The position numbers were made by a program, and so were the translations under genes. Below are positions 17,030-24,757 of a DNA stretch of 64,000 bases, one piece after another. Each line of letters begins with the position of its first letter. Position 1 is the first letter of the stretch. The notes beneath the pieces are model-generated. The model searched no databases, was not told where the DNA came from, and worked only from the letters and a program-made list of their open reading frames with translations. The stretch is taken from assembly GCA_904379015.1 (NCBI GenBank), contig CAJFHG010000008.1, positions 1 to 64,000 on the forward strand. The letters are read 5' to 3'. The DNA is from Candidatus Paralachnospira caecorum (lineage in GTDB: Bacteria; Bacillota; Clostridia; Lachnospirales; Lachnospiraceae).

Positions 17030-18004
17030 TCAGCGGTCGATCCGCACCTTCTGTGCCGTTTTCATAAACGCTTCCACCTGCGCCTCGGACTGGATGTGAA
17101 GATGAGCTCCCAGCCCCTGGGAATTGAGCGCTCCGGCGGCGCAGGCAAACTCCGCGCATTCTTCCGGTTCCATGCCCTTCAGCAGGCAGTGGACAAATGC
17201 CGCCACAAAATTATCCCCGCAGCCTGTGGTATCCACCGGACTGACCCGGAACGGATCCGTAAAGAACCGTTTTTCCCTGTTTTTGAAAAAGCATCCCTCT
17301 CCGCCCAGCTTGAGCACCACGTTTTTCACGCCCGCGTCAAGAAAATAATCGGCGATTTTGTCCGGATCCTTTTCTCCCGTCACATAAATGGCCTCATCAT
17401 AGCTGGGCATCAGATAATCCGTGTAAGGATACACCTTCTCCACTGCCCTGGGACCCTTTTTGTCGCTGTCATTGTTCATATCCGCGATGGTCAGGGCGCC
17501 GCTCTCCTGGGCCTTCCGGAAAATCTGCTCGATCCCGCAGGTGTCCAGCTCTCCCAGCGCAAAAAGGCTGCCCGCCGTCACTGCCCTGGTCCGCTCAAAA
17601 ACCGACATGTCAATGTCCGACATCCGCAGCGTATAATTATGCCCCGGTCCGTCAAAAAAGATATGGTCCCCGTTGGGCTTGATCACCACGATCGCCGTAA
17701 AGGTCCTACAGTCGTCAGGCCGCACCAGCAAAGAAGTATCCACGCCCTGCCTGGTCAGATCGGCATAGATCATATCGCCGACCTCCTTTTTGTCCAGTCT
17801 GGTCAAAAGAGCGCACCGGTTGCCGAATTTGGCCAGCATCGCCGCCTCGTTGACCGCGTCCCCGCCGGAAGACATCAGGATCTCATCCGCCAGAAACGTA
17901 TCTTTCTCCGAAGTCAGCGCGTTCTCCGGTATATTGGTCACCAGTATATCCTGGACGATCTGTCCGATACAAATCACATCAAATTCTTTTTTCCTGTTGT
18001 CCAT
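17030..18004 (-). CDS. PfkB-family carbohydrate/nucleoside kinase
   Basis: ATP-dependent kinase of the ribokinase fold, 324 residues. The C-terminal signature DTTGCGDNFVAAF carries the catalytic base Asp264, and the N-terminal SSGGDAVNEAAMLAKFG is the glycine-rich substrate signature. The start is the ATG six bases after AGGAGGG; an upstream in-frame extension has no ribosome binding site. The gene stands alone with its own promoter and terminator, so substrate cannot be inferred from neighbours. Ribokinase-, fructokinase- and adenosine-kinase-like functions all remain possible. Confidence 0.88.
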   Translation of the reverse strand: MDNRKKEFDVICIGQIVQDILVTNIPENALTSEKDTFLADEILMSSGGDAVNEAAMLAKFGNRCALLTRLDKKEVGDMIYADLTRQGVDTSLLVRPDDCRTFTAIVVIKPNGDHIFFDGPGHNYTLRMSDIDMSVFERTRAVTAGSLFALGELDTCGIEQIFRKAQESGALTIADMNNDSDKKGPRAVEKVYPYTDYLMPSYDEAIYVTGEKDPDKIADYFLDAGVKNVVLKLGGEGCFFKNREKRFFTDPFRVSPVDTTGCGDNFVAAFVHCLLKGMEPEECAEFACAAGALNSQGLGAHLHIQSEAQVEAFMKTAQKVRIDR

Positions 18005-18032
18005 GTCGATCCCTCCTGTATAAACTACTCCT

Positions 18033-18061
18033 ATTTTACAATCCCATGGACAGATCCGCAA
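18033..18061 (-). promoter_or_regulatory. Predicted promoter of the PfkB kinase gene
   Basis: Minus-strand TTGCGG (18056-18061) and TAAAAT (18033-18038) are 17 bases apart, about 30 bases before the start codon. Confidence 0.5.
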
Positions 18062-18086
18062 GCAAAAAAGACTTTGTTCACCTTAT

Positions 18087-18115
18087 TTGTCTTTTTAATG
18101 GATTGGTGCTATAAT
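18087..18115 (+). promoter_or_regulatory. Predicted promoter of the ClC gene
   Basis: TTGTCT (18087-18092), a 17-base spacer and TATAAT (18110-18115) with TG one base before the -10, making a strong extended -10 promoter about 50 bases before the ClC start. Confidence 0.65.
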
Positions 18116-18166
18116 AACCGCGGCAATGATCATTGCAAAAATCACAGAAGAAAGCTGGTCTTAAAT

Positions 18167-19522
18167 ATGAAACTCGCATATCAGTCCTCCCGGACTGTTT
18201 CCACTGACTCCCCCGCTTCTCCGAAGAAAGATACGCCCGCTCCAGATCCGGCATCATGGATCCGGCAGTTTTTTGAAGAACAGGGGCGGAATCTGCGGAA
18301 TCTTGTCAAATGGTTTCTGCTTGCTGTGATCACCGGCGTCGGTGCCGGCGGCGTCAGCTGTCTTTTTTCTTATATTCTGACCAAGGCGACCGGACTCCGG
18401 GAAGCCAGAGAATGGATTTTTCTCCTCCTTCCGGCGGCCGGACTGGCCATTGTATTTCTGTATGAAAAGTTTGACCGGAATGACGGCGGAACCAATCAGG
18501 TTTTCTCTACCATCCGGGAACGGGACGATATTCCCGTTTACTCTGCCCCCCTTGTTTTCATTTCCACTGTACTGACTCATCTGACGGGTGGAAGCGCAGG
18601 CCGTGAGGGGGCTGCCATCCAGATCGGCGGCAGCATTGGAGACCGGCTCGGCCATCTGGTCCGCCTGGATGAAGAGGACCGCCATGTCATCATCATGTGC
18701 GGCATGAGCGCCGCCTTTTCCGCTGTTTTCGGCACGCCTCTGGCCGCAGCCGTATTTTCCATGGAAGCAGTCAGCGTAGGTGTCATGTATTACGCCGCGC
18801 TCTTTCCCTGCATGACCGCGTCTCTTACAGCCTCTGCCCTCGCCTCTGTCTTCGGCATTGAAGCAGAGCGCTACCGGACGGGCGCCATCCCCCCGCTGAC
18901 CCTGGAAAACGCTCTGAAAATTGCCCTGGTCGCACTGATATGCGCTGCCGTCAGCATTCTGTTCTGTCTGCTTCTGAGCGCCGCGGCCAATTTTTACGGA
19001 CGTTTTTTCAAAAATCCTTATCTGCGCGTCGCGGCTGCCGGCTGCCTGATCATAATCATTACATTTATTCTCAGAACAGACGACTATATGGGCTCCGGCA
19101 GCAATCTGATCGTGCAGGCAGTGGAACACGGTCAGGCCCGATGGTATACATTTCTGCTGAAAATGCTGCTCACAGCACTGACCATGCGCGCAGGCTTCCG
19201 CGGAGGAGAAATCGTGCCTTCCTTCTCCATCGGAGCGGCTCTGGGCTGTGTCCTGGGCCAGCTGATCGGAATTTCTCCGTCCGCCGCGGCGGCGGCCGGC
19301 ATGACAGCCCTGTTCTGCGGCGTCACCAACTGTCCTCTGACTTCGCTGCTGATTGCCTTTGAACTGTTCGGGTTCGGGGGCGCTCCGTATTATTTTATCG
19401 CCGCCGCGGTCAGCTACACCGCATCCGGCTATTACGGCCTTTATAAGGATCAGACCATTGTCTACAGCAAATACAAAGCCAGATATATCAATCGGCATAT
19501 CAAAATATTTCCAGGATCCTGA
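18167..19522 (+). CDS. ClC-family chloride channel or proton/chloride antiporter
   Basis: Membrane anion transporter of 451 residues with about ten or more hydrophobic segments. The ion-filter motif GGSAGREGAAIQ contains Glu147, equivalent to the gating glutamate of ClC antiporters. A later GGEIVPSFSIGAALG corresponds to the family's second filter motif. The N-terminus has about 45 polar residues before the first membrane helix. The ATG at 18167 is used because all upstream in-frame sequence is antisense to the kinase gene and lies upstream of the promoter; the ribosome binding site is weak. Antiporter versus channel, and chloride versus fluoride specificity, cannot be settled by eye. Confidence 0.9.
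   Translation: MKLAYQSSRTVSTDSPASPKKDTPAPDPASWIRQFFEEQGRNLRNLVKWFLLAVITGVGAGGVSCLFSYILTKATGLREAREWIFLLLPAAGLAIVFLYEKFDRNDGGTNQVFSTIRERDDIPVYSAPLVFISTVLTHLTGGSAGREGAAIQIGGSIGDRLGHLVRLDEEDRHVIIMCGMSAAFSAVFGTPLAAAVFSMEAVSVGVMYYAALFPCMTASLTASALASVFGIEAERYRTGAIPPLTLENALKIALVALICAAVSILFCLLLSAAANFYGRFFKNPYLRVAAAGCLIIIITFILRTDDYMGSGSNLIVQAVEHGQARWYTFLLKMLLTALTMRAGFRGGEIVPSFSIGAALGCVLGQLIGISPSAAAAAGMTALFCGVTNCPLTSLLIAFELFGFGGAPYYFIAAAVSYTASGYYGLYKDQTIVYSKYKARYINRHIKIFPGS
18427..18457 (+). repeat. Copy 1 of a short duplication, inside the ClC gene
   Basis: About 31 bases coding LLPAAGLAIVF near residue 90 of the ClC protein recur with three or four differences at 19793-19823, beyond the end of the gene. 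Confidence 0.55.
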
Positions 19523-19554
19523 TCCTCATCATCCTGTCAGTCATCACGGTCTGC

Positions 19555-19782
19555 ATGCTGGGCACTATCCTGTACTGCGGCGCCGTATTGATCTACCCCC
19601 GGATCACCCCATCGGTCGTAGTAGGCGGCGCAAACGGAAGCTCCTCCGTATTTCTTGCCTATAAATGGGGATTCCGGGATATTATGATTGCCCTGTCAGC
19701 CGCGCTGGCTGTCCTGATCTTTGCTGTTGCCGGGATCATCCTGATCTGCCGTTCAGTCAGGCGCAAAAACACATTGTCATAA
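19555..19782 (+). CDS. Small membrane protein with a decarboxylase-beta-like GGAxG motif
   Basis: A 75-residue frame with a hydrophobic N-terminus, the stretch PSVVVGGANGSSSVFLAYKWG and a second hydrophobic helix (ALSAALAVLIFAVAGIILIC) before a basic tail. The middle resembles the GGADGPTSIF-type loop of sodium-pumping decarboxylase beta subunits, but the rest of such a protein is absent. No ribosome binding site precedes the ATG. The frame is open about 110 bases upstream, overlapping the ClC end and coding more hydrophobic residues (RILILIILSVITVC), so the true start may be a non-ATG codon or the gene may be a remnant. Function unknown. Confidence 0.45.
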   Translation: MLGTILYCGAVLIYPRITPSVVVGGANGSSSVFLAYKWGFRDIMIALSAALAVLIFAVAGIILICRSVRRKNTLS

Positions 19783-19792
19783 TTTTCCGCTC

Positions 19793-19823
19793 TCTTCCGG
19801 CGGCCGGACTGGCTATTGTTTTC
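19793..19823 (+). repeat. Copy 2 of the short duplication, beyond the ClC gene
   Basis: Near-copy of 18427-18457 that would again read SLPAAGLAIVF in one frame but is not part of a recognisable gene. It may be the residue of a partial ClC duplication. Confidence 0.5.
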
Positions 19824-19856
19824 CGCCGCGATACGATCCTGCGGAGCATTTTTATT

Positions 19857-22397
19857 TCAATAAAAAGATATCCCCAAAGCCCTATCATGGCTGAAGGGAT
19901 ATCTTTTTTCTGTCATTATATATCTTCCGGTTACGCTTTCCGGAGTCCGTCTGACCTCCTCCGGGGTTCCCGCGGCAACGATCCTTCCTCCGGCCGCGCC
20001 GCCTCCGGGGCCCATATCAATGATATAATCGGCATTTCGGATCACGTCCAGATCATGCTCAATCACGATCACCGTTGCGCCGTTCTCAATCAGGGTCCGG
20101 AAAATCCCCAGCAGAGTCCGGACATCCAGCGGATGCAGGCCAATTGTCGGTTCATCAAATACAAAGACCGATGAAGTCTGAATTTTTCCCATTTCACTGG
20201 CCAGCTTCAGCCGCTGCGCCTCGCCCCCGGAAAGCTTCGGCGTCTCTTCTCCCAGTGTGAGATATCCCAGCCCCAGCTGATCCAGCACCTCCAGTCTCTG
20301 ATGGACCAGCTTCATCTCCCCGCAGGCCTCGAGAGCCGCCGCGATGTCCATAGCCATCAGCTCCGGCAGCGAAAATGTCCTTCCGTCCCGGCACTGATAT
20401 TTGACGGCGCCGGCCTCCTTCCCGTAGCGGGCCCCGCGGCACTGAGGGCAGGGGATCTCCACATCCGGCAGGAACTGCACATCCAGACTGATCACTCCGG
20501 TTCCATCGCATACCGGGCACCGCAGCTTTCCCGTATTATAAGAAAAATCTCCGGCCTTCAGACCCAGTCTTTTCGCGTCCGGCGTCCTGGCAAATATCTT
20601 GCGCAGCTCATCATGAACATTCGCGTAAGTGGCAACGGTCGAACGGACATTGATGCCGATGGGCGCGGCATCGATCAGCTTCACCTGTTCAATGCCGGGA
20701 GCATCCACGGCAAGCACATGCTCCGGCAGCTTCTGCCGGTGAACCGCCGCCTCCAGTGCCGGGACCAGACTCTCAAGGATCAGCGTTGTTTTCCCCGAAC
20801 CAGATACGCCGGTCACCACCGTCAGCTTTTCCCTGGGAATGTCCGCCTCCAGCGGCCTCACCGTATGGATCTGTCCGGTGGACAGATGGATCTTTCCGGC
20901 TCCAAACAATTCTTCCTTCTTGCCCTTTCCGGCAGCCCGCGGGCTGTCTGCCTGAGGCACCGCGAGAAATGGTCCGATCCTGGAATCCTGATTCTTTCTG
21001 ATATCTTCTGTCGTTCCCTCCGCGATCACGCGGCCGCCGGAAGCCCCGGCCCCCGGCCCCATCTCGATGATCCAGTCTGATTCCGCCAGGATCTGAGTGT
21101 CATGATCTACCAGCACCACCGAATTCCCGTCGGCAACCAGATCCCGCATCACTCCCGTCAGACCTTCGATATTGGACGGATGAAGACCGATCGACGGCTC
21201 GTCCAGCACATACAGAACGCCTGTCGTGCGGTTCCTGACGGCGCGGGCAAGCTGCATCCGCTGGCGCTCTCCGGTGGACAGAGTGGAGGAAGTCCGGTCC
21301 AGAGACAGATACCCCAGTCCCAGATCCAGAAGCCTCACCGCCGCTGTCCGAAACGATTCACAGATGCTGCGCGCCATGGGGCGCATCTCCTCAGGCAGGG
21401 AATCCGGCACGCCTTCCACCCAGGACACTGCCTCCGAAAGGGTCATTCTGCAGGCTTCATCCAGTGAAATCCCCCGCAGCTTCGGCGCCCGCGCCGCCTC
21501 TGAGAGACGGGATCCGCCGCAGTCCGGACAGATATCCTGCTTCAGGAATTTCTCCACCCGCTTCATTCCCTTTTCGTCCTTTACCTTGGAAAGGGCGTTT
21601 TCCACGGTATAGACCGCGTTGAAATAAGTAAAATCCAGCTCGCTTGCCTGATTGGTCTTCTTGGAATGATACAGAATATGCTTTTTTTCCGCCGGCCCGT
21701 CATATACGATCCGCTTCTCCTCCTCCGTCAGCTCCCGGAAGGGCACGTCTGTGCGGACCCCCATGGCGCGGCAAACATCAACCATCAAAGACCACATCAG
21801 AGAATTCCAGGGCGCTACGGCGCCTTCATCTATGGAGAGCGATTCGTCCGGCACCAGAGTGGTTCTGTCAACCGTCCGCACAGTTCCGGTCCCGTCGCAG
21901 GTGCGGCAGGCTCCCTGGCTGTTGAAGGCGAGTTCCTCCGCCGACGGCGCATAAAAGCGGGCGCCGCATTCGGGACAGACCAGCTCCTGTTCTGCGGCCA
22001 CCGCCAGAGTCGGCTCCAGATAATGGCCCTTCGGACACCTGTGGCTGGCAAGCCGGGAAAACATCAGGCGCAGGCTGTTCAGCAGCTCTGTTCCGGTTCC
22101 AAAGGTGCTGCGGATACCGGGAATGGCCGGGCGCTGATGCAGCGCCAGCGCCGCGGGCACATACAGGACTTCATCTACCTGCGCTTTGGCCGCCTGGGTC
22201 ATTCTGCGCCTTGTATAAGTAGAAAGAGATTCCAGATACCGCCGGGACCCCTCCGCGTACAGGACCCCCAGTGCCAGAGAAGATTTTCCGGAGCCGGAAA
22301 CACCCGCGATGCCTACGATCCGGTTCAGCGGGACATCCACATCGATGTTTTTCAGATTGTGGACCTTCGCGCCCCGGATCTTAATTTGATCGATCAT
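19857..22397 (-). CDS. Class II UvrA-like ABC ATPase
   Basis: Tandem ABC ATPase of the excinuclease UvrA family, 846 residues against about 940 for standard UvrA. It has two Walker A motifs (GVSGSGKSSLALG and GVSGSGKTTLIL), two ABC signatures (LSTGERQRMQLAR and LSGGEAQRLKLAS) and CxxC zinc pairs (CPECG, CRTCDGTG, CPDCGG, CPVCDGTG, CPQCRG). The shorter N-terminal half suggests lack of the UvrB-binding domain, as in UvrA2/DrrC-type proteins linked to DNA damage or drug tolerance rather than core repair. The last codons run through the gene's own terminator hairpin. It is transcribed alone from a promoter just upstream. Confidence 0.9.
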   Translation of the reverse strand: MIDQIKIRGAKVHNLKNIDVDVPLNRIVGIAGVSGSGKSSLALGVLYAEGSRRYLESLSTYTRRRMTQAAKAQVDEVLYVPAALALHQRPAIPGIRSTFGTGTELLNSLRLMFSRLASHRCPKGHYLEPTLAVAAEQELVCPECGARFYAPSAEELAFNSQGACRTCDGTGTVRTVDRTTLVPDESLSIDEGAVAPWNSLMWSLMVDVCRAMGVRTDVPFRELTEEEKRIVYDGPAEKKHILYHSKKTNQASELDFTYFNAVYTVENALSKVKDEKGMKRVEKFLKQDICPDCGGSRLSEAARAPKLRGISLDEACRMTLSEAVSWVEGVPDSLPEEMRPMARSICESFRTAAVRLLDLGLGYLSLDRTSSTLSTGERQRMQLARAVRNRTTGVLYVLDEPSIGLHPSNIEGLTGVMRDLVADGNSVVLVDHDTQILAESDWIIEMGPGAGASGGRVIAEGTTEDIRKNQDSRIGPFLAVPQADSPRAAGKGKKEELFGAGKIHLSTGQIHTVRPLEADIPREKLTVVTGVSGSGKTTLILESLVPALEAAVHRQKLPEHVLAVDAPGIEQVKLIDAAPIGINVRSTVATYANVHDELRKIFARTPDAKRLGLKAGDFSYNTGKLRCPVCDGTGVISLDVQFLPDVEIPCPQCRGARYGKEAGAVKYQCRDGRTFSLPELMAMDIAAALEACGEMKLVHQRLEVLDQLGLGYLTLGEETPKLSGGEAQRLKLASEMGKIQTSSVFVFDEPTIGLHPLDVRTLLGIFRTLIENGATVIVIEHDLDVIRNADYIIDMGPGGGAAGGRIVAAGTPEEVRRTPESVTGRYIMTEKRYPFSHDRALGISFY
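19862..19909. terminator. Bidirectional terminator overlapping the uvrA-like 3' end
   Basis: AAAAAGATATCCC (19862-19874) pairs with its complement at 19896-19909, with an inner stem around AGCC/GGCT. Both strands are followed by T runs, so it can serve the UvrA-like gene and the small plus-strand frame. It encodes the last 15 or so residues of the UvrA-like protein. Confidence 0.75.
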
Positions 22398-22436
22398 AAG
22401 CGATGCCTTCTTTCCAATGTCAGATTCTGCAGCTTT

Positions 22437-22466
22437 ATCGTACTATGAGATTCCGGCTTTCGTCAA
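22437..22466 (-). promoter_or_regulatory. Predicted promoter of the UvrA-like gene
   Basis: Minus-strand TTGACG (22461-22466) and TACGAT (22437-22442), 18 bases apart, about 40 bases before the start codon and after the kdgK stop codon. Confidence 0.45.
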
Positions 22467-22527
22467 TCCTCATCTTCTGTCCTGCGCATCCATGCGCCGA
22501 TCCTTCTCCCGGGCACAGACTGACCGA

Positions 22528-23550
22528 TCAGCGCTGCACCCGGCCGCTTCCGTCTCCTCCGGCCAGACTTTCCACTTCCTCTACACTCACCCGGTTAAAA
22601 TCTCCCTGGATCGAATGCTTCAGGCAGGAGGCCGCAGCAGCGAATTCAATGGCCGCCTGATCATCTTTTCCTGACCGCAGCGCGTAAATCAGCCCGGCGC
22701 CAAAGGAATCTCCTCCGCCGATCCTGTCCCAGATTCTGACATCGTATGATCTGGAACAGTAATGGTTTCCGCCGCTGTACATCATGGCCGCCCATCTGTT
22801 GTCATTGGCGGAAACAGAGGAACGCAGAGTGACAGCCACTCTTTCGCAGCCGTATCTCCGGCTGATTTCCTCCGCCACCTCCTGATATCCCTCCAGAGAA
22901 AGCGTCCCATGTTCCACATCCGTATCCCTGGCTGTGATTCCCAGGACCTGTCCGGCATCTTCCTCATTGGCAATGCAAACATCAATATAGGGCATCAGCC
23001 CCGTCATCGTCTCCCGGGCCTCCTGCGCAGTCCACAGCTTTTTTCTGTAATTGAGATCGCAGCTTACGGTGATCCCTCTCTCCTTTGCCGCCCGGCAGGC
23101 GTCCAGACAGATTTCCCGCAGCGCCGGCGCGATGGCCGGCGTGATTCCCGTAAAATGAAACCACCGGGTTCCTTCCAGAATCCTGTCCCAGTCAAAGTCT
23201 TCCCGCGCCGCCTCAGCTATGGCAGAATGCTCTCTGTCATATATGATCCTGGACGGTCTCTGGGACTGTCCTTTTTCCGCGAAGTAAATGCCGATCCGTT
23301 TTCCCTGGCGGAGGATCTTCGACGTATCCACGCCGAAATACCGCAGCGCGTTGACCGCCGCCTGGCCGACAGCATGCTTCGGAAGCGCCGTTACAAACGC
23401 CACGTCCTCTCCAAAATTTGCCAGCGACACCGCCACATTTGCCTCACCGCCGCCGAAAGTTGCCTCCAGTCTGTCATTCTGCATAAACCGATGCCCGTCC
23501 TCCGGCATCAGACGCAGCATGATCTCTCCAAACGTAATAATCTCAGCCAT
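22528..23550 (-). CDS. kdgK: 2-dehydro-3-deoxygluconokinase (KDG kinase)
   Basis: Phosphorylates 2-keto-3-deoxygluconate to KDPG in hexuronate breakdown. This PfkB-family protein of 340 residues has the KDG-kinase-like N-terminus ITFGEIMLRLMPEDGHRF, the glycine-rich FGGGEANVAVSLANFG and the catalytic Asp281 in DRIGGGDSFGAGL. The ATG follows AAGGAGGAAAG. It lies 58 bases after the remains of an eda-VOC gene on the same strand, its natural partner (KDPG aldolase). Since the 5' end of eda and the region expected to hold the operon promoter are deleted, expression of this intact kinase is uncertain. Confidence 0.88.
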   Translation of the reverse strand: MAEIITFGEIMLRLMPEDGHRFMQNDRLEATFGGGEANVAVSLANFGEDVAFVTALPKHAVGQAAVNALRYFGVDTSKILRQGKRIGIYFAEKGQSQRPSRIIYDREHSAIAEAAREDFDWDRILEGTRWFHFTGITPAIAPALREICLDACRAAKERGITVSCDLNYRKKLWTAQEARETMTGLMPYIDVCIANEEDAGQVLGITARDTDVEHGTLSLEGYQEVAEEISRRYGCERVAVTLRSSVSANDNRWAAMMYSGGNHYCSRSYDVRIWDRIGGGDSFGAGLIYALRSGKDDQAAIEFAAAASCLKHSIQGDFNRVSVEEVESLAGGDGSGRVQR

Positions 23551-23608
23551 CTTTCCTCCTTGATCTGTTTCTCCTCTGTTTTTCTCTTATCAGAAGCTGC
23601 GGGATATG

Positions 23609-24238
23609 TTACGAAGACGCTTGCGCCAGATGAATCGCGAAGCCTCCGATCTCCTCTTCAAAATACAGGACCGGCAGGCTGCCGTCTGACCTGTCCGCGG
23701 CAGGATCCTCGCAGAAAACTGCCCCCATTTCTTTCAGATAACGGACAGTTCTTTCCAGACAGGGTGTCGAAAAGCCCAGATGGCCGCAGCGGCCCCGCTT
23801 CTTCTGCTTCATCACTTCAACACAGTTTCCCGCGAAAACTGAACTGTCTCCGCTCCTTCCCGTTTCCAGCCCCAGCAGCCTCTGGAATGCCTCCGCTGTT
23901 TTCCCTGCTTCCTGTTCATTCCCGGCGTTGATTCCCACATGTTCCAGCCTGAGCCCCAGCATTCCCATGACCGCTCTGCGGCACCGGGCCGCGATCTCAT
24001 TCTATTCTTTTCTGTCCGCAAATGTTCCGAGCATAAAAGAGCCGCCGCAGGCCGCGACCTGGGGACAGGCGAAATAAGCGCCCATATTATCCGCGTTCAC
24101 GCCGCCGGTCGGAATAAACCGGACGTTTTTATAAGGGCCGCCCAGCGCCCGGATGGCTGCCGCGCCGCCCAGCGCCTCTGCCGGAAAGAATTTGACCAGA
24201 TCCAGTCCCAGCCCAATGGCCTGCTCGATTCTGGGCGT
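23609..24238 (-). pseudogene. eda: Truncated and interrupted KDPG aldolase-VOC fusion gene
   Basis: Remnant of a two-domain gene. The upstream part (24002-24238) encodes the C-terminal half of KDPG/KHG aldolase, with the Schiff-base lysine in DLVKFFPAEALGG and the phosphate-site FIPTGGVNADN. The first half, with the catalytic glutamate, and the start codon are gone. An in-frame TAG at 24002-24004 interrupts the linker. Exactly 11 sense codons later the same frame continues as MGMLGLRLEHVGINAGNEQ, a VOC (glyoxalase-fold) domain ending at 23609. Eda-VOC fusions are, as I recall them, common in Clostridia, with tryptophan near the TAG position. The VOC part alone could be translated from its ATG at 23968, but no good ribosome binding site is visible. 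Confidence 0.8.
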
Positions 24239-24731
24239 CCTGGAAAACAATGAGGTCATGTATCTGGAACGCGCTGAACCCTACAGCAGTCTGCGCCTTT
24301 ATACCCAGATCGGCAAGCGGGAGCCCCTCTACTGCACGGCTCTGGGGAAAATATTAATGGCCGCTCTTCCTGAAAAGGAATGCGACCATATTGCAGAACA
24401 ACTGGATTATACGCCTTATACGCCGAATTCCGCATCCGGCTTTGAAGAATTGAAAAAAGAAATCCTGTTTGCAAGAGAACACGGCTATGCCGTCGACAGA
24501 GAAGAACATACCCTTGGAAGCAGCTGTCTGGCCATGCCCGTTTACGACTATACCGGAAATGTCGCGGCTGCTCTGAGCATTTCCAGAGTCGGCCTTTTTG
24601 AACGGTATTCCGAGCAGGATATTTATGAAAAAATGTACGAGGCCGCCTCCCGGCTGTCCCGCCGTATGGGCTATACTGCCCCGCTTCCCCGCAGGATCAC
24701 AGGAGCGCGCCGGGACGGGGACCGGACCTGA
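24232..24731 (+). pseudogene. IclR-family regulator, N-terminal DNA-binding half missing
   Basis: From GVLENNEVMYLERAEPYSSLRLYTQIG to the stop codon the frame is a normal IclR effector domain (LYCTALGKILMAALPE, SSCLAMPVYDYTGNVAAALSIS). The winged-helix DNA-binding domain of about 90 residues and the start are missing. The open frame upstream is only antisense eda sequence. It faces away from eda, so the original layout was probably a divergent iclR/kdgR next to an eda-kdgK operon, a common arrangement for hexuronate genes. Without the DNA-binding domain it cannot act as a regulator. Confidence 0.8.
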
Positions 24732-24757
24732 ACAGATCCGGCCCCTCCTCTCCCGTT

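Noticed and set aside
17015-18166. N-terminal extension of the ClC reading frame
   Set aside because: All of it is antisense to the PfkB kinase gene and lies upstream of a strong promoter and the ATG at 18167.
24153-24231. ATG start of an apparently complete IclR-type frame
   Set aside because: The first 26 codons are antisense to the eda remnant and show no DNA-binding domain; the real IclR homology begins at the deletion junction.
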